This document shows positions 7,914 to 13,811 of a stretch of DNA of 16,104 bases, in pieces. Under the pieces are notes generated by a model. That model searched no databases. It was not told the DNA's origin and was given only the letters and a program-made list of their open reading frames with translations. The position numbers and the translations under genes were made by a program. The stretch lies in assembly GCA_001770355.1 (NCBI GenBank), contig MEQV01000321.1:1-16104 (forward strand), given 5' to 3'. Within the stretch, counting starts at the first letter, position 1. Every line of letters begins with the position of its first letter. The DNA comes from Betaproteobacteria bacterium RIFCSPLOWO2_02_FULL_62_17 (GTDB lineage: Bacteria > Pseudomonadota > Gammaproteobacteria > Burkholderiales > SG8-39).

Positions 7914-7930
7914 CACCCAAAAAACTGACT

Positions 7931-7976
7931 TGGGGGATTTACAAGGGGGCGTAGGCCCACTTGTTCTTATATCTCC
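7931..7976 (+). repeat. small palindromic repeat element, copy in pilT-pilU spacer
   Basis: On the plus strand this copy contains GGGGGATTTACAAGGGGG and CCCACTTGTTCTTATATC. The segment inserted at proC, read on the minus strand, contains GGGGAATATACAAGGGGG and CCCCCTTGTTCGTTATTA. The two agree across the flanks as well as the stem: GGGG.AT.TACAAGGGGG, hairpin, CCC.CTTGTTC.TTAT. Here the stem is imperfect: ACAAG (7941-7945) pairs with CTTGT (7960-7964), and inside it GGGC pairs with GCCC. I read it as an older or degraded member of the same family. Confidence 0.6.
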
Positions 7977-8036
7977 TCTTGCTCGCTGATTTTCACTGTC
8001 TGCCTCAGGCGCCAAAACCCCGCCAGGGAACGGCTT

Positions 8037-9077
8037 TTATTTGAAGGTGTCCTTATTCGCCGCCTTGGAGCGTGCCTCCTCGATGGTGACGATGCCCTTG
8101 GCCACCAGCGCCTGCAGGTTCTGGTCCAGGGTCTGCATGCCGAACTGCTGGCCGGTCTGAATGGCCGAATACATCTGCGCGATCTTGGCCTCGCGGATCA
8201 GATTGCAGATGGCGGGCGTGCCCACCATGATCTCGTGCGCCGCGGCGCGGCCGGCGCCGTCCTTGGTCTTGCACAGCGTCTGCGCAATAATCGCTTTAAT
8301 CGACGTGGAAATCATGGCGCGGATCATTTCCTTTTCCGCCGCGGGGAACACGTCGATGATACGGTCGATGGTCTTGGCGGCCGAAGAGGTGTGCAGCGTG
8401 CCGAACACCAGGTGCCCCGTTTCCGCGCCGGAGAGCGCCAGGCGAATAGTCTCCAGATCGCGCATCTCGCCCACCAGGATCACGTCCGGGTCTTCGCGCA
8501 GCGCCGAGCGCAGCGCGGCGTTGAACGACAACGTGTCGCGGCCCACCTCGCGCTGATTGATCAGGCATTTCTTGGACTCGTGCACGAACTCGATCGGATC
8601 CTCGATGGTGAGGATGTGGCCCTCCTCGACTTCGTTTTTGTGGTTGACCATGGCGGCGAGCGTGGTGGACTTGCCCGAGCCGGTGGGGCCGGTGACCAGC
8701 ACCACGCCGCGCGGCTGGTCGGCGAGCTCCTTGAAAATCATCGGCGCCTTCAACTGCTCGAGCGACAGGATCTTGGAAGGAATGGTCCGCAGCACGGCGG
8801 CGGCGCCGCGGTTCTGCACGAAGGCGTTGACACGGAAGCGCGCCAGACCCGGAATCGCGAAAGAAAAGTCGCACTCCAGGTTCTCTTCATAGGACTTGCG
8901 CTGGCCGTCGTTCATGATGTCGTAGATCATGCCGTGGACATCCTTATGTTCCATCGGCGGCAGGTTGATGCGCTTGATATCGCCGTTGACACGCAGCATG
9001 GGCGGCAATCCCGAGGACAGATGCAGGTCCGAGGCCTTGTTTTTGACGACGAATGCGAGCAGTTCGGAGATGTCCAT
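8037..9077 (-). CDS. pilT: type IV pilus retraction ATPase PilT
   Basis: 346-residue PilT, the hexameric motor that depolymerises pili to drive twitching, DNA uptake and surface sensing. N-terminal PAS-like domain about 1-100 (DISELLAFVVKNKASDLHLS), then the RecA-like core: Walker A GPTGSGKST at 130-138, Asp box HILTIEDPIE at 154-163, Walker B DPDVILVGEMRD at 196-207, His box TGHLVFGTLHTSSA at 220-233, GMQTLDQNL at 313-321. The C-terminal motif normally written AIRNLIRE reads AICNLIRE (289-296, Cys291), which is unusual. The start at 9077 has AAGGA upstream. It is divergent from yggS, the conserved arrangement in many Proteobacteria. Confidence 0.97.
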   Translation of the reverse strand: MDISELLAFVVKNKASDLHLSSGLPPMLRVNGDIKRINLPPMEHKDVHGMIYDIMNDGQRKSYEENLECDFSFAIPGLARFRVNAFVQNRGAAAVLRTIPSKILSLEQLKAPMIFKELADQPRGVVLVTGPTGSGKSTTLAAMVNHKNEVEEGHILTIEDPIEFVHESKKCLINQREVGRDTLSFNAALRSALREDPDVILVGEMRDLETIRLALSGAETGHLVFGTLHTSSAAKTIDRIIDVFPAAEKEMIRAMISTSIKAIIAQTLCKTKDGAGRAAAHEIMVGTPAICNLIREAKIAQMYSAIQTGQQFGMQTLDQNLQALVAKGIVTIEEARSKAANKDTFK

Positions 9078-9080
9078 GGC

Positions 9081-9086
9081 TATAAT
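9081..9086 (+). promoter_or_regulatory. possible -10 box for yggS-proC operon
   Basis: TATAAT in the context GGCTATAATCC in the divergent pilT-yggS spacer, on the plus strand, about 92 bp before the yggS ATG. It matches the sigma-70 -10 consensus exactly, but I see no good -35 at 16-18 bp. It overlaps the pilT ribosome-binding region on the other strand, so yggS and pilT transcription could interfere. No comparably clear pilT promoter is visible in 9078-9178. Confidence 0.35.
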
Positions 9087-9178
9087 CCTTGCAGTTGAAC
9101 CGCGATTGTCAGGGCGCCTTTCCGCGCACTGGAAGTTGCCGCAGCACGCCAGTGTAACGCCTTTGTTGTCGATTAATT

Positions 9179-9892
9179 ATGACCATAACCCCCAGCCCCT
9201 TGCAAGCGCGCCTTGCCGCAGTAAATGAACGCATCGCCGCGGCCTGCGTGCGCGCCGGGCGCGAACCGGGTTCAGTGACGCTGGTGGCGGTATCAAAGAC
9301 TTTTCCTGCGCAGGTGGTCCGCGGAGCCGCGGCGGCCGGACAGCGGCATTTCGGCGAGAACTATGTGCAGGAAAGCGTCGAGAAAATTGCGGAAATGTCC
9401 GGAAATGACGGGGTCGACAGCCTGATTTGGCACTTTATCGGCCCTATCCAGAGCAACAAGACCCGTCCCATCGCGCAAAATTTTCAGTGGGTGCACACCA
9501 TCGACCGCGAAAAGGTGGCGCGGCGGCTCTCGGAACAGCGCGAAGCGCGCCTGCCGGCGCTGCAGGTATGCATTGAGGTCAATGTCAGCGGCGAAGCGAG
9601 CAAAAGCGGCGTTAACCCGGAGGAACTCCAGGCCCTCGCCGATGCCGTGGCGACCTTGCCGCGCTTGCGGCTGCGGGGCCTGATGGCCATCCCCGAACCG
9701 ACCACGGACGAAGCCCTCGCGCGGCGCCGCTTCGCCCGCTTGCGCGAATTGCGCGATGCGCTCAACGGCCGCGGCCACAGGATGGACACGCTTTCCATGG
9801 GCATGAGCGCTGACATGGACGCGGCCATCGCCGAAGGTGCTACGCTGGTGCGCATTGGCACGGCGATATTTGGCGAAAGAAAGCACGCATGA
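9179..9892 (+). CDS. yggS: YggS-family pyridoxal phosphate homeostasis protein
   Basis: 237-residue member of the YggS/PLPBP family, a single-domain PLP-binding barrel with no known catalytic activity that keeps vitamin B6 and amino-acid pools balanced. The PLP lysine is K40 in LVAVSKTFP; other family blocks are FGENYVQE at 58-65, HFIGPIQSNK at 85-94, and SMGMSADMDAAIAEGATLVR at 206-225 with the phosphate-binding loop. The ATG at 9179 gives the expected N-terminus but has no obvious Shine-Dalgarno; a short leader or weak initiation is possible. Its TGA (9890-9892) overlaps the ATG of the proC-derived leader ORF at 9889 as ATGA, the likely ancestral yggS-proC overlap. Confidence 0.95.
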   Translation: MTITPSPLQARLAAVNERIAAACVRAGREPGSVTLVAVSKTFPAQVVRGAAAAGQRHFGENYVQESVEKIAEMSGNDGVDSLIWHFIGPIQSNKTRPIAQNFQWVHTIDREKVARRLSEQREARLPALQVCIEVNVSGEASKSGVNPEELQALADAVATLPRLRLRGLMAIPEPTTDEALARRRFARLRELRDALNGRGHRMDTLSMGMSADMDAAIAEGATLVRIGTAIFGERKHA

Positions 9893-9984
9893 GGATCACC
9901 TTCATCGGTGGTGGAGTAATAACGAACAAGGGGGCTTCCCCCTTGTATATTCCCCTGATTCTTGACGATGAAGGTGTCTTGTGA
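9889..9984 (+). CDS. 31-codon leader ORF made from the duplicated proC start
   Basis: The ATG at 9889 overlaps the yggS stop as ATGA and would have been the ancestral proC start. The first nine residues, MRITFIGGG, are the true ProC N-terminus. The frame then enters the inserted segment and continues as VITNKGASPLYIPLILDDEG, ending VL and TGA at 9982-9984. That TGA overlaps the GTG used by proC (9981-9983) as GTGA, so ribosomes finishing the leader could re-initiate on proC. The insert has no stop in this frame. The peptide contains two proline codons (18 and 22). It is either a translated coupling leader or a remnant; nothing shows the peptide itself has a function. Confidence 0.5.
   Translation: MRITFIGGGVITNKGASPLYIPLILDDEGVL
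9890..9915 (+). repeat. 26-bp direct repeat, left copy (ancestral proC start)
   Basis: Identical base for base to 9982-10007, offset 92 bp. It begins TGAGGATCACC and ends GGTGGTGGA. It encodes the first codons of ProC joined directly to yggS. Removing one 92-bp unit (9890-9981) restores an uninterrupted yggS-proC junction with an ATGA overlap, so this copy with the insert is derived, and the repeat behaves as a target-site or tandem duplication. Confidence 0.9.
9916..9981 (-). mobile_element. 66-bp inserted palindromic element at proC start (non-autonomous, no transposase)
   Basis: Unique segment between two 26-bp direct repeats. It holds a perfect 9-bp stem, ACAAGGGGG (9926-9934) and CCCCCTTGT (9938-9946), with a CTT loop. 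Read on the minus strand, 9917-9955 matches the copy in the pilT-pilU spacer (7931-7976). Its right end, CGATGAAGGTG at 9966-9976, is an inverted copy of bases inside the proC start repeat. It codes for no transposase, so it would be a REP/MITE-like or palindromic element moved in trans, or a product of template switching. Confidence 0.6.
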
Positions 9985-9999
9985 GGATCACCTTCATCG
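9966..9999 (+). promoter_or_regulatory. stem-loop enclosing the proC start codon
   Basis: CGATGAAGGTG (9966-9976) and CACCTTCATCG (9989-9999) form a perfect 11-bp stem with a 12-base loop that contains the GTG start at 9981. The best Shine-Dalgarno candidate, GAAGG at 9970-9974, lies in the 5' arm. The same arm can instead pair with the left repeat at 9897-9906 (10 bp, extendable to 9907), enclosing the GGGGG hairpin, so two exclusive foldings exist. The structure would favour proC initiation by ribosomes already translating the leader. Confidence 0.5.
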
Positions 10000-10793
10000 G
10001 TGGTGGAAATATGGCCCAGGCCATCGCGGGCGGCCTGATCAAGAATGGGTTCGACGCGAAATCGATCTGCGCGGTGGAGCCGCTGGCCGAGGCGCGCGCG
10101 CGACTGGCGCAGCAGTTCGGCGTGCGTGCCGTGGCCAGTGCCGCCGAGGCCGCGCCGCTGGGCGACTTGGTGGTGATGGCAGTCAAGCCGCAGCAGATGC
10201 GCGAAGCGGCCGCAGCCATCAAGCCACTTGCCGCCGGCTCGCTGGTGCTTTCGATCGCCGCGGGCACGCGCCTTGCTGACCTGCGGCGCTGGCTGGGCGG
10301 GCACGCGCTGCTGGCGCGCTGCATGCCCAACACGCCGGCGCTGATTGGCGAAGGAATCAGCGGCCTTTATTGCGCACCGCAGGTTTCGCCCGAGCAGCGG
10401 CGCATGGCGGTCGAAGTGCTGCAGGCGGTGGGCGAAGTCATTGAAGTGCAAAGCGAGGCGCTGCTTGATCCGGTGACCGCGGTCTCTGGCAGCGGACCGG
10501 CCTATGTGTTTCTGTTCATCGAAGCCCTGCAACGCGCGGCAAAGGAGCTGGGGCTCTCCGCCGACCAGGCGCGCGCGCTCTCGCTTCAGACTTTCGCCGG
10601 CGCCGCGCGGCTCGCCGCCAGCAGCGGCGAGGACGTCGGCGTGCTGCGCGAGCGCGTCACCTCCAAGGGCGGCACCACCGAGCGAGCGCTCGCCTCGATG
10701 CGCGACGACAAGGTGGTCGACGCCATCGTGCGGGCCATACATGCCGCCAACACCCGTGCCGCGGAACTCGGCGACCAACTGGGCAAGGATTGA
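9981..10793 (+). CDS. proC: pyrroline-5-carboxylate reductase
   Basis: 270-residue ProC, which reduces 1-pyrroline-5-carboxylate to proline with NAD(P)H, the last step of proline synthesis. N-terminal Rossmann fold with FIGGGNMAQAIAGGL at 5-19, AVKP at 67-70, MPNTPA at 115-120; the C-terminal dimerisation domain has the signature pieces TAVSGSGPAYVF at 166-177 and VTSKGGTTERA at 226-236. The present start is a GTG at 9981, after a 92-bp duplication/insertion; the ancestral ATG at 9889 now reads into the insert. The full protein is retained, so the gene is probably functional with altered translation. Second gene of the yggS operon, followed by yggT three bases after its stop. Confidence 0.95.
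   Translation: MRITFIGGGNMAQAIAGGLIKNGFDAKSICAVEPLAEARARLAQQFGVRAVASAAEAAPLGDLVVMAVKPQQMREAAAAIKPLAAGSLVLSIAAGTRLADLRRWLGGHALLARCMPNTPALIGEGISGLYCAPQVSPEQRRMAVEVLQAVGEVIEVQSEALLDPVTAVSGSGPAYVFLFIEALQRAAKELGLSADQARALSLQTFAGAARLAASSGEDVGVLRERVTSKGGTTERALASMRDDKVVDAIVRAIHAANTRAAELGDQLGKD
9982..10007 (+). repeat. 26-bp direct repeat, right copy (current proC start)
   Basis: Perfect copy of 9890-9915. It is preceded by G instead of A, which turns the ATG of the left copy into GTG, and is followed by AATATGGCC, the genuine continuation of proC (N10, M11, A12). Confidence 0.9.
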
Positions 10794-10796
10794 ATC

Positions 10797-11360
10797 GTGC
10801 TACAGCAAATCGGCAACCTGCTCATCGAATCGGTATTCGGCTTTTTCATCTTCCTGCTGCTGTTGCGCTTCTACATGCAGGCGTTGCGCGCGCCGTTTCG
10901 CAATCCGGCGGGGGAACTGGTCACCGCGCTCACCAACTGGCTGGTGCGCCCAGCGCGGCGTTTCATTCCCGGCCTGTACGGGCTGGACCTCTCCAGCCTG
11001 GTGCTTGCCTGGATACTCGAGACGGTCATGCTGTTGCTGCTGCGCTTGCTGGTGAGCGCGGCAGCCACCGGCGCGGTCATCGGCAAGCTGATGCTGATCG
11101 CGGTGGTGGATCTGGCGAGGTTGTCGATGTATCTGTTGATCGGCATCGTCATTGTGCAGGTGATCCTGTCCTGGTTCAGCACCTACAACCCGCTGTCGGG
11201 CGTGCTGGACAGCCTGACGCGGCCCTTCTACACCTTCTTCCGGCGTTTCATTCCCACCATCGGCAACATCGACCTCTCGCCGATACTGATTCTGCTCGCC
11301 GCGCAGATCGCGATCATCGTGCTCAACCAGTTGATGAACAGCGTGGCGATGGCTTTCTGA
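10797..11360 (+). CDS. yggT: YggT-family integral membrane protein
   Basis: 187-residue membrane protein with two YGGT repeats. Repeat one: IESVFGFFIFLLLLRFYMQA with FRNPAGELV and TNWLVRPARRFIPG (about 9-60). Repeat two: LIGIVIVQVILSWFSTYNP with LDSLTRPFYTFFRRFIPTIG and a final hydrophobic helix ILILLAAQIAIIVLNQLM. Middle hydrophobic segments lie near 64-110. It starts at a GTG three bases after the proC stop, with AAGGA inside the proC end as ribosome-binding site. In other bacteria YggT proteins are linked to osmotic stress or, in the related YlmG/CCB3 line, to membrane organisation at division; the exact role is not established here. Confidence 0.92.
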   Translation: MLQQIGNLLIESVFGFFIFLLLLRFYMQALRAPFRNPAGELVTALTNWLVRPARRFIPGLYGLDLSSLVLAWILETVMLLLLRLLVSAAATGAVIGKLMLIAVVDLARLSMYLLIGIVIVQVILSWFSTYNPLSGVLDSLTRPFYTFFRRFIPTIGNIDLSPILILLAAQIAIIVLNQLMNSVAMAF

Positions 11361-11368
11361 GCCGATAA

Positions 11369-11653
11369 TTGAGCGACTGGTACAAAAAAGTTGCGCAAGG
11401 CTGGCTGATCAGCGTGCATGTCCAGCCCGGCGCAAAGCGCAGCGAAATTGCCGGACTGCATGGCGACGCGCTCAAGATCCGCATCGCCTCGCTGCCGGTG
11501 GACGGACGCGCCAATGAGGCGCTGATCGCGTTCGTGGCAGGGAAATTGGGGGTGCCGCGCGCCGCGCTGAGCCTGGAGCATGGCGCGGGCTCGCGGCGCA
11601 AAACGCTGCTGCTTGCGGCGCGCATCGATCCTTCGAGGCTGCTGCTGCAATAA
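11369..11653 (+). CDS. yggU: DUF167 / YggU family small protein
   Basis: 94-residue DUF167 protein. Family blocks: ISVHVQPGAKRSEIAGLHGD at 14-33, LKIRIASLPVDGRANEALIA at 35-54, and the late GAGSRRKTLLL at 72-82. It begins at a TTG eight bases after the yggT stop; no ATG is available before the conserved core, and the initiation signal is weak, consistent with coupling to yggT. Biochemical function is unknown. The yggS-proC-yggT-yggU order is conserved in many Proteobacteria and supports the call. Confidence 0.9.
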   Translation: MSDWYKKVAQGWLISVHVQPGAKRSEIAGLHGDALKIRIASLPVDGRANEALIAFVAGKLGVPRAALSLEHGAGSRRKTLLLAARIDPSRLLLQ

Positions 11654-11687
11654 TCCTGAAGACCTGATTGCCAACGAGGAAGCAAAA

Positions 11688-12161
11688 ATGAAGTTTTCCC
11701 GGCTTGCAGCCCTGCTTTTCCTGTTCGCGGCCCTTGCACAGGCGCAGTACACGGCGCCGGTCACCGTGAAGAACGCCTGGGTGCGCGCCACCGTGCCTTC
11801 GCAGAAAACCACCGGCGCGTTCATGCTGCTCACCGCTCCGGCCGGAGCGCGCCTGGTCGAGGCGCGCTCGTCAGCCGCGGGCATGGTCGAGATTCACGAG
11901 ATGGCGATGGTCGGCAATGTGATGAAAATGCGCGCCGTCCCCGCTGTCGACCTGCCTCCGGGCAAGACTGTGGAACTCAATTCCGGCGGCTATCACCTGA
12001 TGCCGATTAATCTGAAAATCCAGGTCCGCGCGGGCGACAGCGTCCCCCTCACGCTGATATTCGAGGGCAAGGACAAAAAGCGCCAGAGCGTCGAAGTCAA
12101 GGCGGCAGCGCGGCCGCTCAACACACCCGCCAAAGCCGACGAGCACCACAAGGGTCATTGA
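11688..12161 (+). CDS. PCu(A)C-family periplasmic copper chaperone
   Basis: 157-residue secreted protein with signal peptide MKFSRLAALLFLFAALAQAQ (cleavage near AQA-Q, 19/20). The copper-binding pattern H-X10-M-X21-H-X-M is exact: H70, M81, H103 and M105, within VEIHEMAMVGNVMKMR and GGYHLMPINL. Such proteins carry Cu(I) in the periplasm and help load the CuA centre of cytochrome c oxidase, often with Sco. Residues 137-157 form a tail ending DEHHKGH that might bind metal. The ATG at 11688 has GAGGA upstream; it is 34 bp after yggU and so may be the operon's last gene, though it is not a usual part of it. No sco or oxidase gene is in view. Confidence 0.94.
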   Translation: MKFSRLAALLFLFAALAQAQYTAPVTVKNAWVRATVPSQKTTGAFMLLTAPAGARLVEARSSAAGMVEIHEMAMVGNVMKMRAVPAVDLPPGKTVELNSGGYHLMPINLKIQVRAGDSVPLTLIFEGKDKKRQSVEVKAAARPLNTPAKADEHHKGH

Positions 12162-12236
12162 ACTCCCGCCAGCGCGCGGCAGCGCAGGCTAGATGAGACC
12201 GCCGGCGCATAAATCTCGCGTCGGCTGTTGGAAGCA

Positions 12237-12259
12237 GCGCGGCGAGCTTTTGGCCGCGC
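12237..12259. terminator. possible weak hairpin between convergent genes
   Basis: GCGCGG (12237-12242) and CCGCGC (12254-12259) with an 11-base loop lie in the 102-bp spacer between the convergent copper chaperone and CheY-like genes. No T-tract follows on either strand. It might help both transcripts end, but in GC-rich DNA a 6-bp stem is weak evidence. Confidence 0.2.
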
Positions 12260-12263
12260 GATC

Positions 12264-12647
12264 CTAACGTGGCGCGGCGAGACTTTGCGCCAGGCGGAAG
12301 GCCACCTCCCGCAGCAGGTGCTCCTTGCTGACCGGCTTGGTGAAGAACGCATCGGCACCCAGACTCTTCGCCTGGACATAGCAATCCTCGTCGGTGCGCG
12401 AGGTGAGCACGATGACGGGCCTGTGCTTGGTCATCGGATCCGATTTCAGCGCCTTGAGCAGTTCCAGTCCACCCATGTAGGGCATCTCGATATCGAGCAG
12501 AACCAGGTCCGGCAACTGCTTCATGATTGAGCGCAAGGCGATCACCGCGTCGGCGGCGGTTTCAATTTCCAATCCTTCGCGGCGCAGATGAAGCTTGAGC
12601 AGATCGGTCATGCCTTCGTCGTCGTCGACGATGAGAATTCTTGCCAT
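12264..12647 (-). CDS. single-domain CheY-like response regulator
   Basis: 127-residue receiver domain without output domain. MARILIVDDDEGMTDLLKLH gives the acidic pocket (D8-D10), D52 in LVLLDIEMP is the phosphorylation site, T82 and K104 (FFTKPVS) complete the active site. As a stand-alone receiver it can pass phosphate to an Hpt protein or act by binding a partner. It lies 26 bp after the OmpR-type regulator on the same strand, and an Hpt gene is further upstream, so a phosphorelay role is likely. No histidine kinase is adjacent. GGAAC upstream of the ATG at 12647 is a modest ribosome-binding site. Confidence 0.93.
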   Translation of the reverse strand: MARILIVDDDEGMTDLLKLHLRREGLEIETAADAVIALRSIMKQLPDLVLLDIEMPYMGGLELLKALKSDPMTKHRPVIVLTSRTDEDCYVQAKSLGADAFFTKPVSKEHLLREVAFRLAQSLAAPR

Positions 12648-12673
12648 TATCGGCGTTCCACGGCCCCGCGACC

Positions 12674-13360
12674 CTAGTGCGTCAACCGCTCGAGCCTGTA
12701 GCCATGCTGATAAACCGCGCCCAGACGCCAGCCATTTTCGGGCGTGAGGCTCAGGCGCGTGCGCAGACGGCTGACATGCGTGTCGATGGTGCGCGTGCTG
12801 ATTTCAGTGCTTTGCCCCCATACCGCCTCGAAGATATGGCCGCGGGACAGGAGCCTCCCGAGATTGCGAAACAGGAACACCGCGAGGTCGAAATCCTTCT
12901 GGGTAAGCTCGATCTCCTCGCCATGCCGGGTGATGCTGCGGCGCGCGCTGTCGACACGGTACTCGCCGTACTCGGCGATGGCATCGTTGACCGCCGGACG
13001 GGTGCGTCGCGCCACCGCGTTGATGCGCGCGATCAACTCGGCCTTGCGCAAGGGCTTGACCATGTAGTCGTCGGCGCCCGCCTGCAACACCGAAACAATG
13101 TCCTCCTCGGCATCGCGCGCCGTCACGAACACCACCGGCACGCTCTCTTTGAGATTGGCGCGAACCCAGTTGAGCACTTCCATGCCGCTTTTGTCGGGGA
13201 TCATCCAGTCAATCAGAAAAATATCGAAGGATTCGCGCGCCACTTCGCGCAGAAAATCGCCGCCACGCTCGTAGGCGTGCAGGCTGTGCCCGGCGCCTTC
13301 CAGCCAGCCGCGCAGCAGCAGGATCTGGTCGCGGTCATCTTCGAGCAGGGCAATTCTCAT
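12674..13360 (-). CDS. OmpR-family response regulator transcription factor
   Basis: 228-residue regulator. Receiver domain 1-120 with acidic pocket EDD at 7-9, D51 in IFLIDWMIP as phospho-acceptor, T80 and K102 (DDYMVKPLRK). A winged-helix DNA-binding domain occupies about 130-225: ITRHGEEIELTQKDFDLAVF, GRLLSRGHIFEAVWG, then the recognition helix STRTIDTHVSRLRTRL and VYQHGYRLERL. Its cognate kinase is not in the window; the Hpt protein upstream is a possible phosphate donor. The start ATG at 13360 has GAGG upstream. The upstream spacer contains CGTGAC twice on the minus strand (13381-13386 and 13372-13377, 9 bp apart), which could be a site for autoregulation. Confidence 0.95.
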   Translation of the reverse strand: MRIALLEDDRDQILLLRGWLEGAGHSLHAYERGGDFLREVARESFDIFLIDWMIPDKSGMEVLNWVRANLKESVPVVFVTARDAEEDIVSVLQAGADDYMVKPLRKAELIARINAVARRTRPAVNDAIAEYGEYRVDSARRSITRHGEEIELTQKDFDLAVFLFRNLGRLLSRGHIFEAVWGQSTEISTRTIDTHVSRLRTRLSLTPENGWRLGAVYQHGYRLERLTH

Positions 13361-13455
13361 AGGGGACCTCGGTCACGTCCGTCACGGCGACAATTATTAT
13401 CGCCCTGAATGGCCTGCCGCGCGCGCCAGCTCGCTTTGCCGCATGACAGAGGGCG
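13361..13455 (-). promoter_or_regulatory. spacer upstream of the OmpR-type regulator with short repeats
   Basis: The 95-bp gap between the Hpt and regulator genes holds an inverted repeat GGCGA (13386-13390) and TCGCC (13400-13404) around an AT-rich centre, whose minus strand reads GCGATAATAATTG and includes a -10-like GATAAT. Next to it is the direct repeat CGTGAC described for the regulator gene. These could form a promoter-operator unit for the two regulators; no proper -35 is seen. Confidence 0.25.
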
Positions 13456-13764
13456 CTACTCGTAGACCGGTTTGACCCGTGCGAGGTATCGGGCCAGCTC
13501 ATCGGCCACCGCGAGTAGCCGATCGGCTTCGCCCGCGGCGGCAGCCGCCTCTATGCAGGCGCCCAGGCGCGAGATTTCCTCGAACCCATAGCCGCCGCCG
13601 GTGCCTTTCATATTATGTCCCAGGCGCTTGGCGTCGGCGAATGCGCCGTTCGCGGCCTGTTCGCGTATCGAGTCGCAGTCCTTGGCGCGGTTTGCCAGGT
13701 ACTTCGGCACGATGGCCTGCAGTTCGGCGTCGAGGCGGATGACAATGGGGCCCTGATCAGACAT
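13456..13764 (-). CDS. Hpt (histidine phosphotransfer) domain protein
   Basis: 102-residue stand-alone Hpt protein, which relays phosphate between receiver domains by a histidine in a four-helix bundle. The motif AKRLGHNMKGTGGGYGF (45-61) has H50 as phospho-acceptor with the K53 and glycine pattern normal for Hpt. The N-terminal helix (LDAELQAIVPKYLANRAKD) and C-terminal helices (ISRLGACIEAAAAAGEADRL, then DELARYLARV) complete the fold. The ATG at 13764 has GAGAGG upstream. It lies 47 bp after the PyrC' gene and 95 bp before the OmpR-type regulator. It could connect an unlinked hybrid kinase to one or both regulators downstream. Confidence 0.9.
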   Translation of the reverse strand: MSDQGPIVIRLDAELQAIVPKYLANRAKDCDSIREQAANGAFADAKRLGHNMKGTGGGYGFEEISRLGACIEAAAAAGEADRLLAVADELARYLARVKPVYE

Positions 13765-13811
13765 TGGCGGCCGCCTCTCATTCCTATACCGTTATTGGGA
13801 TAGCGTCTGAA

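Noticed and set aside
9840..10778. Minus-strand open frame crossing the proC insert
   Set aside because: It runs antisense to proC and owes its length to GC bias. It only helped reveal that the insert and the pilT-pilU spacer share a translated GIYKG stretch.
12121..12161. His-rich tail of the copper chaperone as an extra metal site
   Set aside because: Three histidines in the last five residues are suggestive, but short tails of this kind are common and the core motif already explains copper binding.
13784..13803. CTATACC and GGGATAG imperfect inverted repeat between pyrC' and the Hpt gene
   Set aside because: One mismatch in seven with a 6-base spacer and no other supporting signal; not enough for an operator or terminator call.
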